64,000 nucleotides of DNA from Larkinella insperata. Its GTDB lineage: Bacteria > Bacteroidota > Bacteroidia > Cytophagales > Spirosomataceae. The notes below the pieces were generated by a model. The model was given only the letters and a program-made list of their open reading frames with translations. It did no database searches and was not told the origin of the DNA. A program made the translations under genes and the position numbers. Positions 42,245 to 50,898 of the stretch are shown here, piece by piece (position 1 is the first letter of the stretch; every line of letters begins with the position of its first letter). Location of the stretch: positions 1,798,001 through 1,862,000 of the forward strand of contig NZ_CP110973.1 in assembly GCF_026248825.1 (NCBI RefSeq), written 5' to 3'.

Positions 42245-45052
42245 ATGAAACTTTTTTTAACGGGAATCAATCTTCTACTTTTCAGTCTGGCGGCTTTCGC
42301 CCAGACCGGGTCCATCAAAGGAACCGTCAAAGACGCCAAAAATAGCGAAGTCATTATTGGCGCTACCATCCAACTTGTCGGCTCAAACCCGGTCATCGGC
42401 TCGGTTACCGACGTTGAAGGCAACTTCGAAATTACCAAAGTTCCCGCCGGGGTTCACCAACTGCAGATCAGCTACGTTTCCTACGCCACCAAAACCATCG
42501 AAAACGTACGGGTTGAAGCCGACAAAACAACCCTGATCAACTCGGCGCTGGAAGAAGATAACAAAACCCTGGCGGAGGTGATCGTGAAAGGCCAACGCGG
42601 CACGAACACCGAAATGGCCGTCATCACCGAAATCAAGCAGATTGAGCAGGTTGCCGTCGGAATTTCGGCGCAGCAAATCTCGCGCAGCCAGGACCGCGAT
42701 GCCTCGCAGGTGATCCGCCGGGTGCCGGGGGTTTCGATTCAGGACGACCGCTTTGTCATCGTCCGCGGGTTGAACGAACGCTACAATACCGTGATGCTGA
42801 ACGACGTCATCACTCCCTCGACGGAGGTAGACATCAAGTCGTTCTCGTTTGACCTCATTCCGAGCTCGGCCATCGACCGGATGCTGATCTTCAAATCGGG
42901 AGCAGCCGAATTGCCGGGCGATTTCGGGGGCGGTATCATCAAAATTTACACGAAAACCATCCCGGACGCCAACAGCTTCTACGCTGGTATCTCCACTTCC
43001 TACCGCGCCAACACCACCTTCCGGAATCTGAATACGTACCAGGGCGGCAAAACCGACTGGCTCGGTTTCGACGACGGCACCCGCCGGTTACCGTCCAACT
43101 TCCCTTCGCAGCGCCGGATCAACGCCTTCGGTGCCTCATCGGAGCCGGTAATCAACCGTTTCAAAGCGCTTTCGCCGTATTTCACGCTGCAAAACAAAAT
43201 GATGTCGCCGGATTTACGGGCGCAACTGGGTTTCAGCAAACGGTTTTACATCGGCAGTAAAGAGCTGACCAACTTCACGAACATCAACTACACCACTACA
43301 CACACATTCTCGAACGTTGAGCAATACCGGTATTTTGCGGCCGACCCGACCACCGGAAAGAGCGAGATTCAATACGCATACAACGACCAGTTCCTGTCGG
43401 AAAATACGCGGCTGGGCGTTCTGACCAACTGGGCATTCATTCTGAACCCGCGCACGAAATTCGAATTCCGGAACCTCTTCAACCAGTTGGGCACGAAAGA
43501 AACGACGATTCGCGGGGGGTATAACGACAACAACCTGGAGCTGAACAACTACGCGTTCCGCTACGAGCAGAAAAGCATTTACACGGGCCAGTTGAGCGGT
43601 ACCCACGAACTGAGCGGACAAAGCCGTCTGCGCTGGACGGGCGGTTACGGGTTTACCAACCGCCAGGAGCCGGATTACCGCCGGTTTACGTCGAGCCGTC
43701 CGCAGGGCAGCAACGAGCCGTTCCGCATCGACGTGCCGCAGCAGCCCAGCCCCACGTTCCAGAATGCCGCCCGTTTCTACTCGAACCTGACGGAATACGT
43801 CAGCACGGGCCGGGTTGATTACGAATACAAAAAAGCCGCATCCGCCGAAACGGAAGACAAACAGATTCTGAAGCTGCGGGCGGGTCTTTACACGGAGTAC
43901 AAAGACCGGGCGTTCCGGGCACGGTATTTCGGGATTGTAAACCCCAACAACGTCAGCGCCGAGATTCTGTCGCTGCCGCCCACGCAGTTTTTCCAGAACT
44001 CGAACCTGTCATCGACGGGCCTGTACTACAACGAAGGCACAAACACCCAGGATCGGTATGACGCCCAGAACACGCTGGTTTCGGGTTACGTAGGTGCCTA
44101 CATTCCGCTCTCGCCCCGCTTCAACGCAACACTTGGTTTCCGGGGCGAATACAACCGCCAGCAACTGCAAAGCGTCGTCAACGGCGTGCAACGCATCCGG
44201 GTCGACAATCCGCTGTTCAGCCCGCTTCCGTCGGTCAATGCCTCGTATAACCTGACGGATAAGTCGCTGTTCCGGCTGGCCTACAGCATGTCGGTCAACC
44301 GGCCCGAGTTCCGCGAGCTGGCGCAGTTTTCCTACTATGACTTCAACTTCGACGTGTCGCGGGTCGGGAATCCGAACCTGAAAACCGCTACGATTCACAA
44401 CGCCGATGCCCGCTACGAATTCTACCCGTCGGAAGGCCAGCTGATCTCACTGGCGGCTTTCTACAAATACTTTATCAACCCGATCGAAGCCAAAATCAAC
44501 TACTCGGGTAGCGGGGTCTCCTACACGGTCGATAACGCCAACAATGCCTACAGCATGGGTCTGGAACTGGAAGCGCGCAAGTCGCTGAGTGGGCTGAGTG
44601 GTTCCGGTTTCCTGGATAACGTGACGGTCTTACTGAATGCTGCGCTGATCAAAAGCTCAGTGATCAACTCATTCGTCGGCCAGGAAAACAACCGCTCGCT
44701 GCAAGGCCAGTCGCCGTACCTGATCAACGCCGGGATTTACTACGCCGATCCGAAACAAGGCTGGCAGGTTAACCTGCTCTACAACGTCATTGGCCGCCGG
44801 ATTTTTGCGGTGGGTGACCGTTCGGTACAACCCACGATCTACGAAATGCCGCGGAACGCCATCGACATTACGGTTACCAAGCAGATTGGCGACCACTTCG
44901 AAATCCGGGCCGGTATTCAGGATTTGCTGAACCAGCCGTTCCGCCTGATTCAGGACTCCAACCTGGATAAAAAGATTACGGCTACCGACGATGTGTACCA
45001 GCGGTTCCGCCGGGGTTCTTACTCAACGGCCGGCTTGATTTACAAGTTCTAA
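42245..45052 (+). CDS. TonB-dependent outer-membrane receptor with carboxypeptidase-regulatory-like domain
   Basis: 935 residues: signal peptide (about 1-19), CarboxypepD_reg-like beta-sandwich (about 22-105), plug domain (about 140-245; RDASQVIRRVPGVSIQDDRF, VRGLNERYNTVML) and a 22-strand barrel ending in YSTAGLIYKF with terminal Phe. This is the FecA-like rather than SusC-like architecture in length and plug motif. It would import a large substrate powered by TonB/ExbBD; substrate not determinable. The gene 50 bp downstream encodes a probable surface lipoprotein, so the two likely work as a receptor-lipoprotein pair. Confidence 0.93.
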   Translation: MKLFLTGINLLLFSLAAFAQTGSIKGTVKDAKNSEVIIGATIQLVGSNPVIGSVTDVEGNFEITKVPAGVHQLQISYVSYATKTIENVRVEADKTTLINSALEEDNKTLAEVIVKGQRGTNTEMAVITEIKQIEQVAVGISAQQISRSQDRDASQVIRRVPGVSIQDDRFVIVRGLNERYNTVMLNDVITPSTEVDIKSFSFDLIPSSAIDRMLIFKSGAAELPGDFGGGIIKIYTKTIPDANSFYAGISTSYRANTTFRNLNTYQGGKTDWLGFDDGTRRLPSNFPSQRRINAFGASSEPVINRFKALSPYFTLQNKMMSPDLRAQLGFSKRFYIGSKELTNFTNINYTTTHTFSNVEQYRYFAADPTTGKSEIQYAYNDQFLSENTRLGVLTNWAFILNPRTKFEFRNLFNQLGTKETTIRGGYNDNNLELNNYAFRYEQKSIYTGQLSGTHELSGQSRLRWTGGYGFTNRQEPDYRRFTSSRPQGSNEPFRIDVPQQPSPTFQNAARFYSNLTEYVSTGRVDYEYKKAASAETEDKQILKLRAGLYTEYKDRAFRARYFGIVNPNNVSAEILSLPPTQFFQNSNLSSTGLYYNEGTNTQDRYDAQNTLVSGYVGAYIPLSPRFNATLGFRGEYNRQQLQSVVNGVQRIRVDNPLFSPLPSVNASYNLTDKSLFRLAYSMSVNRPEFRELAQFSYYDFNFDVSRVGNPNLKTATIHNADARYEFYPSEGQLISLAAFYKYFINPIEAKINYSGSGVSYTVDNANNAYSMGLELEARKSLSGLSGSGFLDNVTVLLNAALIKSSVINSFVGQENNRSLQGQSPYLINAGIYYADPKQGWQVNLLYNVIGRRIFAVGDRSVQPTIYEMPRNAIDITVTKQIGDHFEIRAGIQDLLNQPFRLIQDSNLDKKITATDDVYQRFRRGSYSTAGLIYKF

Positions 45053-45102
45053 GCCATTAAAGACCAATATTTCAATCAATTAACAACCAATTTGACACGA
45101 GT

Positions 45103-46455
45103 ATGAAAAAGTTAACAACCTGGATGCTGGCGCTGCTGATGAGCGTGGTCACCCTGGGCATGATGGTTTCCTGTAACAATGGTGACAGCGATGACGATGA
45201 TCTGGGACCAGAACCCGTTCCGGGCCAATTAACCGAAGTAAGTGGTAACATTACACAGAATACAACCTGGACAGCCAGCAACCAGTACCTGTTAAAAGGT
45301 TTTGTATACGTACAGCCAGGAGTTACCCTGACTATCCAGCCGGGCACCGTCATCAAAGGTGATCAGGCTTCGCGGGGCTCGCTGTTCATCCTGCCGGGCG
45401 CTAAAATCCTGGCCGATGGTACGAAAGAAAAACCCATCGTTTTTACGTCCAACAAACCGGTAGGTCAACGCCGGGCGGGCGACTGGGGTGGTCTGGTCAT
45501 TCTGGGTAAAGCACCGGCCAACAAGAAAGACTTTAAAATTGAAGGGGAAGAAGTTTCGGTTGTACCGGGCGGTGCCACGGGCGATGCCGCCGACAACTCG
45601 GGCGTTATTCGCTACGTTCGCATCGAGTTTGCGGGCATTGCTTTTCAGACGGACAAAGAAATCAACGCCCTGACACTGGCGGGTGTTGGTACCGGTACGG
45701 TGATCGATTACGTACAGGTTTCGTACTCTGGTGACGATGCGTATGAGTGGTTTGGCGGTACGGTGAATGCAAAACACCTGGTGGCTTACCGGACGCTGGA
45801 CGATGATTTCGATACCGATTACGGTTACAGCGGAAACGTTCAATACGGTTTGATCCTGCGCGACCCGGCCGTTGCCGATCAGTGTACCTGCTCCGACTCG
45901 AACGGGTTCGAATCGGATAACGACGGAACGGGTTCACAGGATGCCCCCCAAACGTCGGCTAAATTCGCGAATGTCAGCCTGTTTATTGCTCCGGGTACCG
46001 TAAACAGCAAATACCGCTCGGCCTTCCGGATTCGCCGGAACTCGGCCATCAGCGTTTTCAATTCAGTGGTAGTGGGTGCTTATCCCAAGGGCGGTCTGGA
46101 GCTGGAAGGTGCGGATGCTCAAAACAACTTTGTCAACGGAAAAAGCGATTACCGCGGTTTGACCATTGTCAATTCGAAGTCAATTGTAACCGGAGACTCC
46201 GTACGATTGAAGGCTGCGGAACGCAAAAACACATTTGGTGCCGTGGAAGCTAACCTCAAACTGGCCGCTAACTTCAACGCACTAACGGGCAAGCCGGGTA
46301 TGCTGCCCCAAACGGGCTCACCGTTGCTGAACGGTGGCATTACGCTGCCGGCTGGCCTGGAAGCTAACACGGTTATCGGGGCGTTCGGTACAACGGACTG
46401 GACCGAAACCTGGACCAACTTCGATCCGCAGAATACGGACTACACGTTGAAATAA
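45103..46455 (+). CDS. Probable surface lipoprotein with right-handed beta-helix-like repeats
   Basis: 450 residues. Signal peptide with lipobox (MVSC, Cys24), directly followed by an Asp-rich stretch containing SDDDD, which matches the Bacteroidota lipoprotein export signal for surface display. The body has parallel-beta-helix-like motifs (LLKGFVYVQPGVTLTIQPGT, FILPGAKILADGTKEKPIVF, ALTLAGVGTGTVIDYVQVS). A CTCSD segment may hold a metal or a disulfide. Similar proteins in Cytophagales stand beside TonB receptors and are often mislabelled. Substrate-capture partner of the upstream receptor is inferred. Confidence 0.82.
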   Translation: MKKLTTWMLALLMSVVTLGMMVSCNNGDSDDDDLGPEPVPGQLTEVSGNITQNTTWTASNQYLLKGFVYVQPGVTLTIQPGTVIKGDQASRGSLFILPGAKILADGTKEKPIVFTSNKPVGQRRAGDWGGLVILGKAPANKKDFKIEGEEVSVVPGGATGDAADNSGVIRYVRIEFAGIAFQTDKEINALTLAGVGTGTVIDYVQVSYSGDDAYEWFGGTVNAKHLVAYRTLDDDFDTDYGYSGNVQYGLILRDPAVADQCTCSDSNGFESDNDGTGSQDAPQTSAKFANVSLFIAPGTVNSKYRSAFRIRRNSAISVFNSVVVGAYPKGGLELEGADAQNNFVNGKSDYRGLTIVNSKSIVTGDSVRLKAAERKNTFGAVEANLKLAANFNALTGKPGMLPQTGSPLLNGGITLPAGLEANTVIGAFGTTDWTETWTNFDPQNTDYTLK

Positions 46456-46489
46456 TCTTAATTCTTTATATTTGGTGTCGCACGAAAAG

Positions 46490-46514
46490 GCCGGGGCTTT
46501 GCTCCGGCTTTTTT
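46490..46514 (+). terminator. Intrinsic terminator after the receptor-lipoprotein operon
   Basis: GCCGGGGC (46490-46497) pairs with GCTCCGGC (46501-46508), one G-U, loop TTT, followed by six T. Confidence 0.85.
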
Positions 46515-46826
46515 CTTATTTTAGGGCCCGGTTCAGAGGACATAGAGTAGACTACAAAACCTATCTGAAAACTTGTCTAATGGCTGGAAAATGTTTAACT
46601 TGCCTGATGGATAGCGACTTGAACCATATCCGCATGCGGTTCGTTGTCTGATTATCCCGACCGTTTAGGCTGTTCGTCTGTCTGTTGTCTGCGTTATAAC
46701 CCGAAGTTGAAATGCATTGGTGAGCAGCATACGGGTTATTCCGCCGGTTTGTGCACTATTTTAGCTTAGACACGGTTTGCATACATACGCCCGGACGACA
46801 CCGAGAAAACTATAGCCGTAGCACCC
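46515..46826. other. Upstream region of the Rrf2 regulator, no gene seen
   Basis: About 310 bp. ATAACCCG (46696-46703) and CGGGTTAT (46732-46739) form an 8-bp inverted repeat with a 28-nt gap, a candidate operator for the downstream regulator. GTCTGT-type words cluster at 46667-46691. No clear promoter match. Confidence 0.4.
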
Positions 46827-47306
46827 ATGATTTCAAAGAAAGCCAAGTATGCCATTAAAGCGTTGAAAGTCCTTACCGAAGAATTTGGCAAAGGGCCCAT
46901 CTTAATATCCTACATTTCGGCGAAAGAAAATATTCCTAAAAAGTTTCTGGAAGCCATCCTGCTGGAGCTGCGCAACCACGGCATTCTGCAAAGCCAGAAG
47001 GGAAAAGGGGGCGGTTATCTGCTGCGCGTCGATCCGGAGCGCGTGAATCTGGCCCAGGTACTGCGGGTTATCGACGGCCCGATTGCCCCGACGCCCTGCG
47101 TTTCACATAATTTTTACGTCCGCTGCGACGACTGCAACGACGAAATTACCTGCGCCATCCGGCCAATCATGGAACGGGTGCGCGACGCTAACCTGGCGGT
47201 TTACGAGAAAACGACCTTAGCGGCCTTTGCCCGCCGGGAAGCCGAACACCAGGAAGTTGTGGTGAATCTGGTCGACACCGAAAACCAGGCAGCCGATCCA
47301 ATATAA
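46827..47306 (+). CDS. Rrf2-family transcriptional regulator
   Basis: 159 residues with an N-terminal winged helix-turn-helix (MISKKAKYAIKALKVLTEEF; ENIPKKFLEAILLELRNHGIL) and the family wing QSQKGKGGGYLLR. Four Cys at about 91, 100, 103 and 109 (CVSHNFYVRC, DDC, ITC) sit where IscR/NsrR-type members bind an Fe-S cluster, though the spacing differs from those prototypes. Likely senses iron, redox or NO and regulates genes not identifiable here. The ATG at 46827 is the conserved start. Confidence 0.93.
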   Translation: MISKKAKYAIKALKVLTEEFGKGPILISYISAKENIPKKFLEAILLELRNHGILQSQKGKGGGYLLRVDPERVNLAQVLRVIDGPIAPTPCVSHNFYVRCDDCNDEITCAIRPIMERVRDANLAVYEKTTLAAFARREAEHQEVVVNLVDTENQAADPI

Positions 47307-47310
47307 CAGG

Positions 47311-47340
47311 AAAGCCCACGGCGCAAACCGTGGGCTTTTT
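47311..47340 (+). terminator. Intrinsic terminator after the Rrf2 gene
   Basis: AAAGCCCACGG (47311-47321) and CCGTGGGCTTT (47328-47338) form an 11-bp perfect stem, loop CGCAAA, followed by T. Confidence 0.92.
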
Positions 47341-47382
47341 GATTTTTATGCTCCCGGACCGCTTGCACAGCCGACAAGTTTC

Positions 47383-48858
47383 CTAAGCGGGCTGGTGCTC
47401 CTTGCGCAGCAGGTCGTTGACGGTTTTGACCGGATTGAACGTAACCAGCGGCACTTCCACAAAAACCGTATTCCAGTCGGCCATCGCGCCATTCCACAAA
47501 CCGGGCAGTTCCTGCGCTTTCAGTTCCTTTCCGTCTTTTGATTTCGAGGTAATAAAACCCGTTTGCGGATCGCGGTAAGCGGGCAGGTTGTATTTTTCGC
47601 CGTCACGGTTCTTCAGCGCACAAACCAGATCAACCGGGTTGAAGTGCGTGGCCGTATCAAAAATCTGCTTTTGATCGGCATTGCCCAGATCAATCTGCGC
47701 AGATTCCACAATTTGGAGTGAAACCGACCCATCCGAATTTTTGGCCCAGAACGGCCCACCACCGGGTTCGCCCACGTTTTTCACCATACCGCAGGCTCGG
47801 AGCGGACGGTCGAGCTTCTGGCGGAAATACTCCACTTTTTCATCCTGCGACCAGCCGTCAAAACCGGCGGGCGGCAGAATGCAGAGCGTCGTCCGTACAA
47901 ACTCGTCGAGTTCGGTCACGTAGCCTTCGCTGACCATATCGTCGTTCAGCAATTCCTGGAACCGGAAAATCTGTTGCTGAATATCGAGCAGAATAGAACC
48001 CAGCACTTTCTTGTACGTAATAGTTTGCTCTTTGAGGGCATCCGGCACCACGTTGTCGATGTTTTTGATAAAAACCACATCGGCGTCAATGTCGTTGAGG
48101 TTTTCGATCAGCGCCCCGTGGCCCGCCGGGCGGAACAGCAGCGAACCGTCGGCGTTGCGGAACGGGGTGTTATCCGGATTGACCGAAATTGTATCGGTCG
48201 ATTTTTTCTGCTCGGAAAACGTAATCTCGAACGTAACACCCAGCCGGGCTTCGTACTCCGGCTGAACCCGGTTGATCAGTTCTTCAAACCGGCTGCGGTG
48301 CTCGGGCGAAACCGTAAAGTGAATCCGCACCCGGCCGTTCGAGTTGGCATAAGCCGCTCCTTCGATCAGGTGCTCTTCGACGGGCGTGCGCGGCCCTTCC
48401 GCATACCGGTGGAACAACAGCAAACCCTTCGGCAGATTGCCGTAATCCAGCCCTTCGCTGGTCAGCAGTGCACTCAGTACGTGCTGATCGGTTTCACCCG
48501 ACACGCCTTTTAGAGCATCGTAAAACGCAAAATCGGACAGCCGGTCGAAAAATTCATCGACGGACTTGTCGCGCTTTCCTTCCAGGGCAGCAAACAACGA
48601 CTTAAACATCCGCGTAGCCGCCCCCGACGCCGGAACAAATTTCAGCAGCGAGAGCGCTGGCGCCTTCTGGTCGAACGCCGATACGATCGACGTTAAACTC
48701 TGTTCGTCAACGCGGATAATCCCATCCCCCACTGTGGCGGCTTTGATGACGGGCAGATAAGGGAAGTTATCGATAAAATGCTGGATCTGTTCGTCAACCT
48801 GCTCAAGGGTAGCGCCCTGCGCCAGAATCTGATGCTGATCTTGTTCGGTAAATTGCAT
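47383..48858 (-). CDS. DUF4301 family protein
   Basis: 491 residues, a Bacteroidota family of unknown function. Recognised by the N-terminal MQFTEQDQHQILAQGATLEQ and the conserved KFVPASGAATRMFKSLF, LFRPAGHGALIENLNDIDAD and GMVKNVGEPGGGPFWAK. The glycine-rich segments and the LIENLNDIDADVVFIKNIDNV pattern recall nucleotidyltransferase-type sugar-nucleotide enzymes. No signal peptide or membrane helix. 71 bp downstream of the HD-Pnk gene on the same strand; co-transcription possible but not shown. Confidence 0.9.
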   Translation of the reverse strand: MQFTEQDQHQILAQGATLEQVDEQIQHFIDNFPYLPVIKAATVGDGIIRVDEQSLTSIVSAFDQKAPALSLLKFVPASGAATRMFKSLFAALEGKRDKSVDEFFDRLSDFAFYDALKGVSGETDQHVLSALLTSEGLDYGNLPKGLLLFHRYAEGPRTPVEEHLIEGAAYANSNGRVRIHFTVSPEHRSRFEELINRVQPEYEARLGVTFEITFSEQKKSTDTISVNPDNTPFRNADGSLLFRPAGHGALIENLNDIDADVVFIKNIDNVVPDALKEQTITYKKVLGSILLDIQQQIFRFQELLNDDMVSEGYVTELDEFVRTTLCILPPAGFDGWSQDEKVEYFRQKLDRPLRACGMVKNVGEPGGGPFWAKNSDGSVSLQIVESAQIDLGNADQKQIFDTATHFNPVDLVCALKNRDGEKYNLPAYRDPQTGFITSKSKDGKELKAQELPGLWNGAMADWNTVFVEVPLVTFNPVKTVNDLLRKEHQPA

Positions 48859-48929
48859 AGAAAATTCGGTATAGAATGCGGTTTTGTCTGAATGGCAAAT
48901 ACGAAAATTTGCCGTATTGAACCAAGCCG

Positions 48930-50039
48930 TTAGCTACTAACTTCGTAAACAACTTCGTGGGCCTCCCAACTGGCCGGAACTTCCAGCCGGGCAATCATCC
49001 GGTCCATCGCCACATCGGGTACGACATGGAGCCGGTTACGGTTCTGCTGCCGGAGCCGGGGGTAGGGCACTTCCAGGTACACAAGCCGGACGCGCGCTTT
49101 ATAAGCCGCAAACAACTCCATCAACTGCTGACGGATCTGGCGGGTCAGGGTTGTTGCGTTCCAGACAAACGAGGTACGCTGCCGGAGCAGGCTTTTGGCC
49201 TTTTCTTTGGCCAGCTGTACCACGTATCCCGTACCTTCGCGGTCGGCCGGATCAATCCGGAGTTGCCGCCGAAAATCGTCCAGACTCACCACCGGCCAGT
49301 CCGGCAGGCGTTGGGCGATGTACGTGTCTTTCCCCGCTCCCGGCAACCCCGACAGCAGCACCACTTCGCAGGCCGTTGTATCGAAAGGTTCGTAGGTGGG
49401 AAACGCGTCCTCCTTGTAGAAGTACGTAAACCGGCTCAGACCGGAAGAAAACGGATAGGGCCGCCCCCAACACTTGTTTTCTTCGCAATAGGCCCGAAAA
49501 AAGGCGATTCGCTCCAGCAATTCATCCCGATCGGGAGCAATGCGCCCGCGGACATCGGCTTCGGCCAGGAGCGCCAGCAATTGCGTATTTACTTCCAGAC
49601 TGGCCTGAAGCAAGGACTTCAGCGGGTCCGGTTTCTCGAAAATCCACAGCGGCAGACCGTGATAACGCACCAGTTTGGCAATCGGCTCCCGGATTGTGAA
49701 GGGAGCCGGAAAATAGCGGTACAGCAGTTCGCGCGTTGTTTGCTCCCCCCGGCGGGCATGACCCCGGGACGTAATGCTGCCATCGGCCTCGATAACGGTC
49801 GTCGAGCGTTTTTCTACATCATGCAGCAGGGCCGCCGTCCACAGGATTTCCCGATCAAGTGGCGCAAGTTGCTGGTAGCCGGAAAGCCGTACCAGTTCTT
49901 TGATGACCATTTGGGTATGAACGGCTACATCGCCCTCGGCATGGTGGCGCGGGTCCTGGGGCACGTCCTGCATGGCCCGGACAAACCGGAACTGCTGCTC
50001 CAGATCGGCCCATTTTTTCTGAGAAGTCAACTGCCACAT
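48930..50039 (-). CDS. HD-Pnk: bifunctional RNA/DNA end-healing enzyme (HD phosphoesterase + polynucleotide kinase)
   Basis: 369 residues from MWQLTSQKKWADLEQQF. The N-terminal HD domain (about 30-165) has candidate metal ligands His41, His73-Asp74 (LLHDVEKRS), His94 (RGHARRG), His127 and Asp162 and would remove 2',3'-cyclic or 2'/3'-phosphates. The C-terminal P-loop domain (about 220-369) has Walker A GLPGAGKDT (231-239) and a kinase-type acidic motif SLDDFRR (Asp254/255) for 5'-OH phosphorylation. The layout matches Runella slithyformis HD-Pnk, a characterised Cytophagales enzyme. The stop of the RNA ligase overlaps this ATG (ATGA). A longer in-frame frame reaching 50282 runs inside the ligase gene and lacks similarity. 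It could in principle be an unrelated AAA/HD protein, but the ligase partner argues for repair. Confidence 0.88.
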   Translation of the reverse strand: MWQLTSQKKWADLEQQFRFVRAMQDVPQDPRHHAEGDVAVHTQMVIKELVRLSGYQQLAPLDREILWTAALLHDVEKRSTTVIEADGSITSRGHARRGEQTTRELLYRYFPAPFTIREPIAKLVRYHGLPLWIFEKPDPLKSLLQASLEVNTQLLALLAEADVRGRIAPDRDELLERIAFFRAYCEENKCWGRPYPFSSGLSRFTYFYKEDAFPTYEPFDTTACEVVLLSGLPGAGKDTYIAQRLPDWPVVSLDDFRRQLRIDPADREGTGYVVQLAKEKAKSLLRQRTSFVWNATTLTRQIRQQLMELFAAYKARVRLVYLEVPYPRLRQQNRNRLHVVPDVAMDRMIARLEVPASWEAHEVVYEVSS

Positions 50040-50767
50040 CACCGCACCGTTGTTTGCTGTAAAACCGGGCCGGACCGTTCCCAGGACAGCGGAGCCCGCT
50101 TCCAGTTGCGGGTCCAGTGCGCGTCGGTCTGTACGTGTCCTGCCCGAACATATTTGAACACGTTCTGTTTGAACGCAGCCACGGGGTATTCGGTCGCGTT
50201 TCGGCTGACAACGCCTTCCATGGTGCAGGGCTGCCCCGTCCGGCCGTCGCAGGAATCGAACCGGCTGGCCTGCGAAGCCCACTCTTCCACCTGGCTTTCA
50301 ACCCTTTCGGCATCAAAAGGCGGGTAAGCCATCTGCAATTCAGGCACGACCGGAAAATCCAGCAGGTGGGCGTAAAACCGGGTTTCTTCCCAGGAAAGCC
50401 AACGGTCCCGTTCGCGGATGGCGAAAACGAAGAAATGGTGTTCCAGCCGCCGGTATTCAATGGAATGGATGGCGTAAAGATTTTCGCCAAACACCTCAAG
50501 AGTACCGAGGTCCCGGCGAATCATTTCCCACCGATCGCGGAGGTGCCGGGTCCAGGGCGATTGGGTCGGGGCCGCGTGGGAACGGGCAAAAACACCGTAG
50601 CGGCTCAGGCAGTTGTTTTCGCCGTCGAGTTTTTCGGTATGCACCAGGACCGGAATCCGGCGAAGGTCTTCCTGGTAATGATGATTGAAGCGGTTGTCGC
50701 TGGTCGTACCGGGTGAAAAAGGATAATGGTACGTGCGACCGTATTTTTGGGAAATAACCATGTTCAT
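50039..50767 (-). CDS. ATP-dependent RNA ligase, partner of HD-Pnk
   Basis: 242 residues. Ligase motif I KLDGEN with the adenylated Lys at about residue 46 (EKLDGENN), an aromatic motif III HHFFVFAIRERDRWLSW, motif IV EGVVSRN and motif V FKQNVFKYVR. This is the minimal nucleotidyltransferase domain without a large appendix. It would seal 3'-OH/5'-PO4 ends generated by HD-Pnk. Start: ATG at 50767 or 50761; an in-frame start at 50842 adds 25 residues lying across the leader hairpins. Preceded by a promoter-like element and leader, and 131 bp downstream of ybeY. Confidence 0.86.
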   Translation of the reverse strand: MNMVISQKYGRTYHYPFSPGTTSDNRFNHHYQEDLRRIPVLVHTEKLDGENNCLSRYGVFARSHAAPTQSPWTRHLRDRWEMIRRDLGTLEVFGENLYAIHSIEYRRLEHHFFVFAIRERDRWLSWEETRFYAHLLDFPVVPELQMAYPPFDAERVESQVEEWASQASRFDSCDGRTGQPCTMEGVVSRNATEYPVAAFKQNVFKYVRAGHVQTDAHWTRNWKRAPLSWERSGPVLQQTTVR

Positions 50768-50782
50768 AAAGGATAAACGTAA

Positions 50783-50837
50783 CACAGGCACCCGGTCGGG
50801 CGACCGGGGCAAATCCGTTAACGGAGAAAATCCTGTG
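50783..50837 (-). promoter_or_regulatory. Potentially structured 5' leader of the RNA-repair operon
   Basis: Outer stem CACAGG/CCTGTG (50783-50788 with 50832-50837) encloses a perfect 8-bp hairpin CCCGGTCG/CGACCGGG (50791-50798 with 50801-50808) and the palindrome CCGTTAACGG (50815-50824). On RNA this could form a three-way junction. It is a geometric observation; the small inner stem is weak. Confidence 0.4.
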
Positions 50838-50881
50838 AACAATTACATGGCTTCAATCGGTAAAACCTGAGATCAGGCGCG

Positions 50882-50889
50882 CAAAAATA
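50882..50889 (-). promoter_or_regulatory. -7 element for the RNA ligase/HD-Pnk operon
   Basis: TATTTTTG on the minus strand, exact match to TAnnTTTG, 10 bp beyond the ybeY stop codon. A standard -33 TTG at the usual spacing is not seen, so it may be a regulated or weak promoter. Predicted leader about 110 nt to the ATG at 50767. Confidence 0.5.
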
Positions 50890-50898
50890 CGATTTTAA

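Noticed and set aside
50039..50282. N-terminal extension of HD-Pnk into the ligase gene
   Set aside because: The extra 81 residues are out-of-frame ligase coding DNA without similarity; the ATGA overlap start at 50039 is natural.
48957..50327. 456-residue open frame on the plus strand
   Set aside because: Antisense to HD-Pnk and part of the RNA ligase, which have clear P-loop, HD and ligase motifs.
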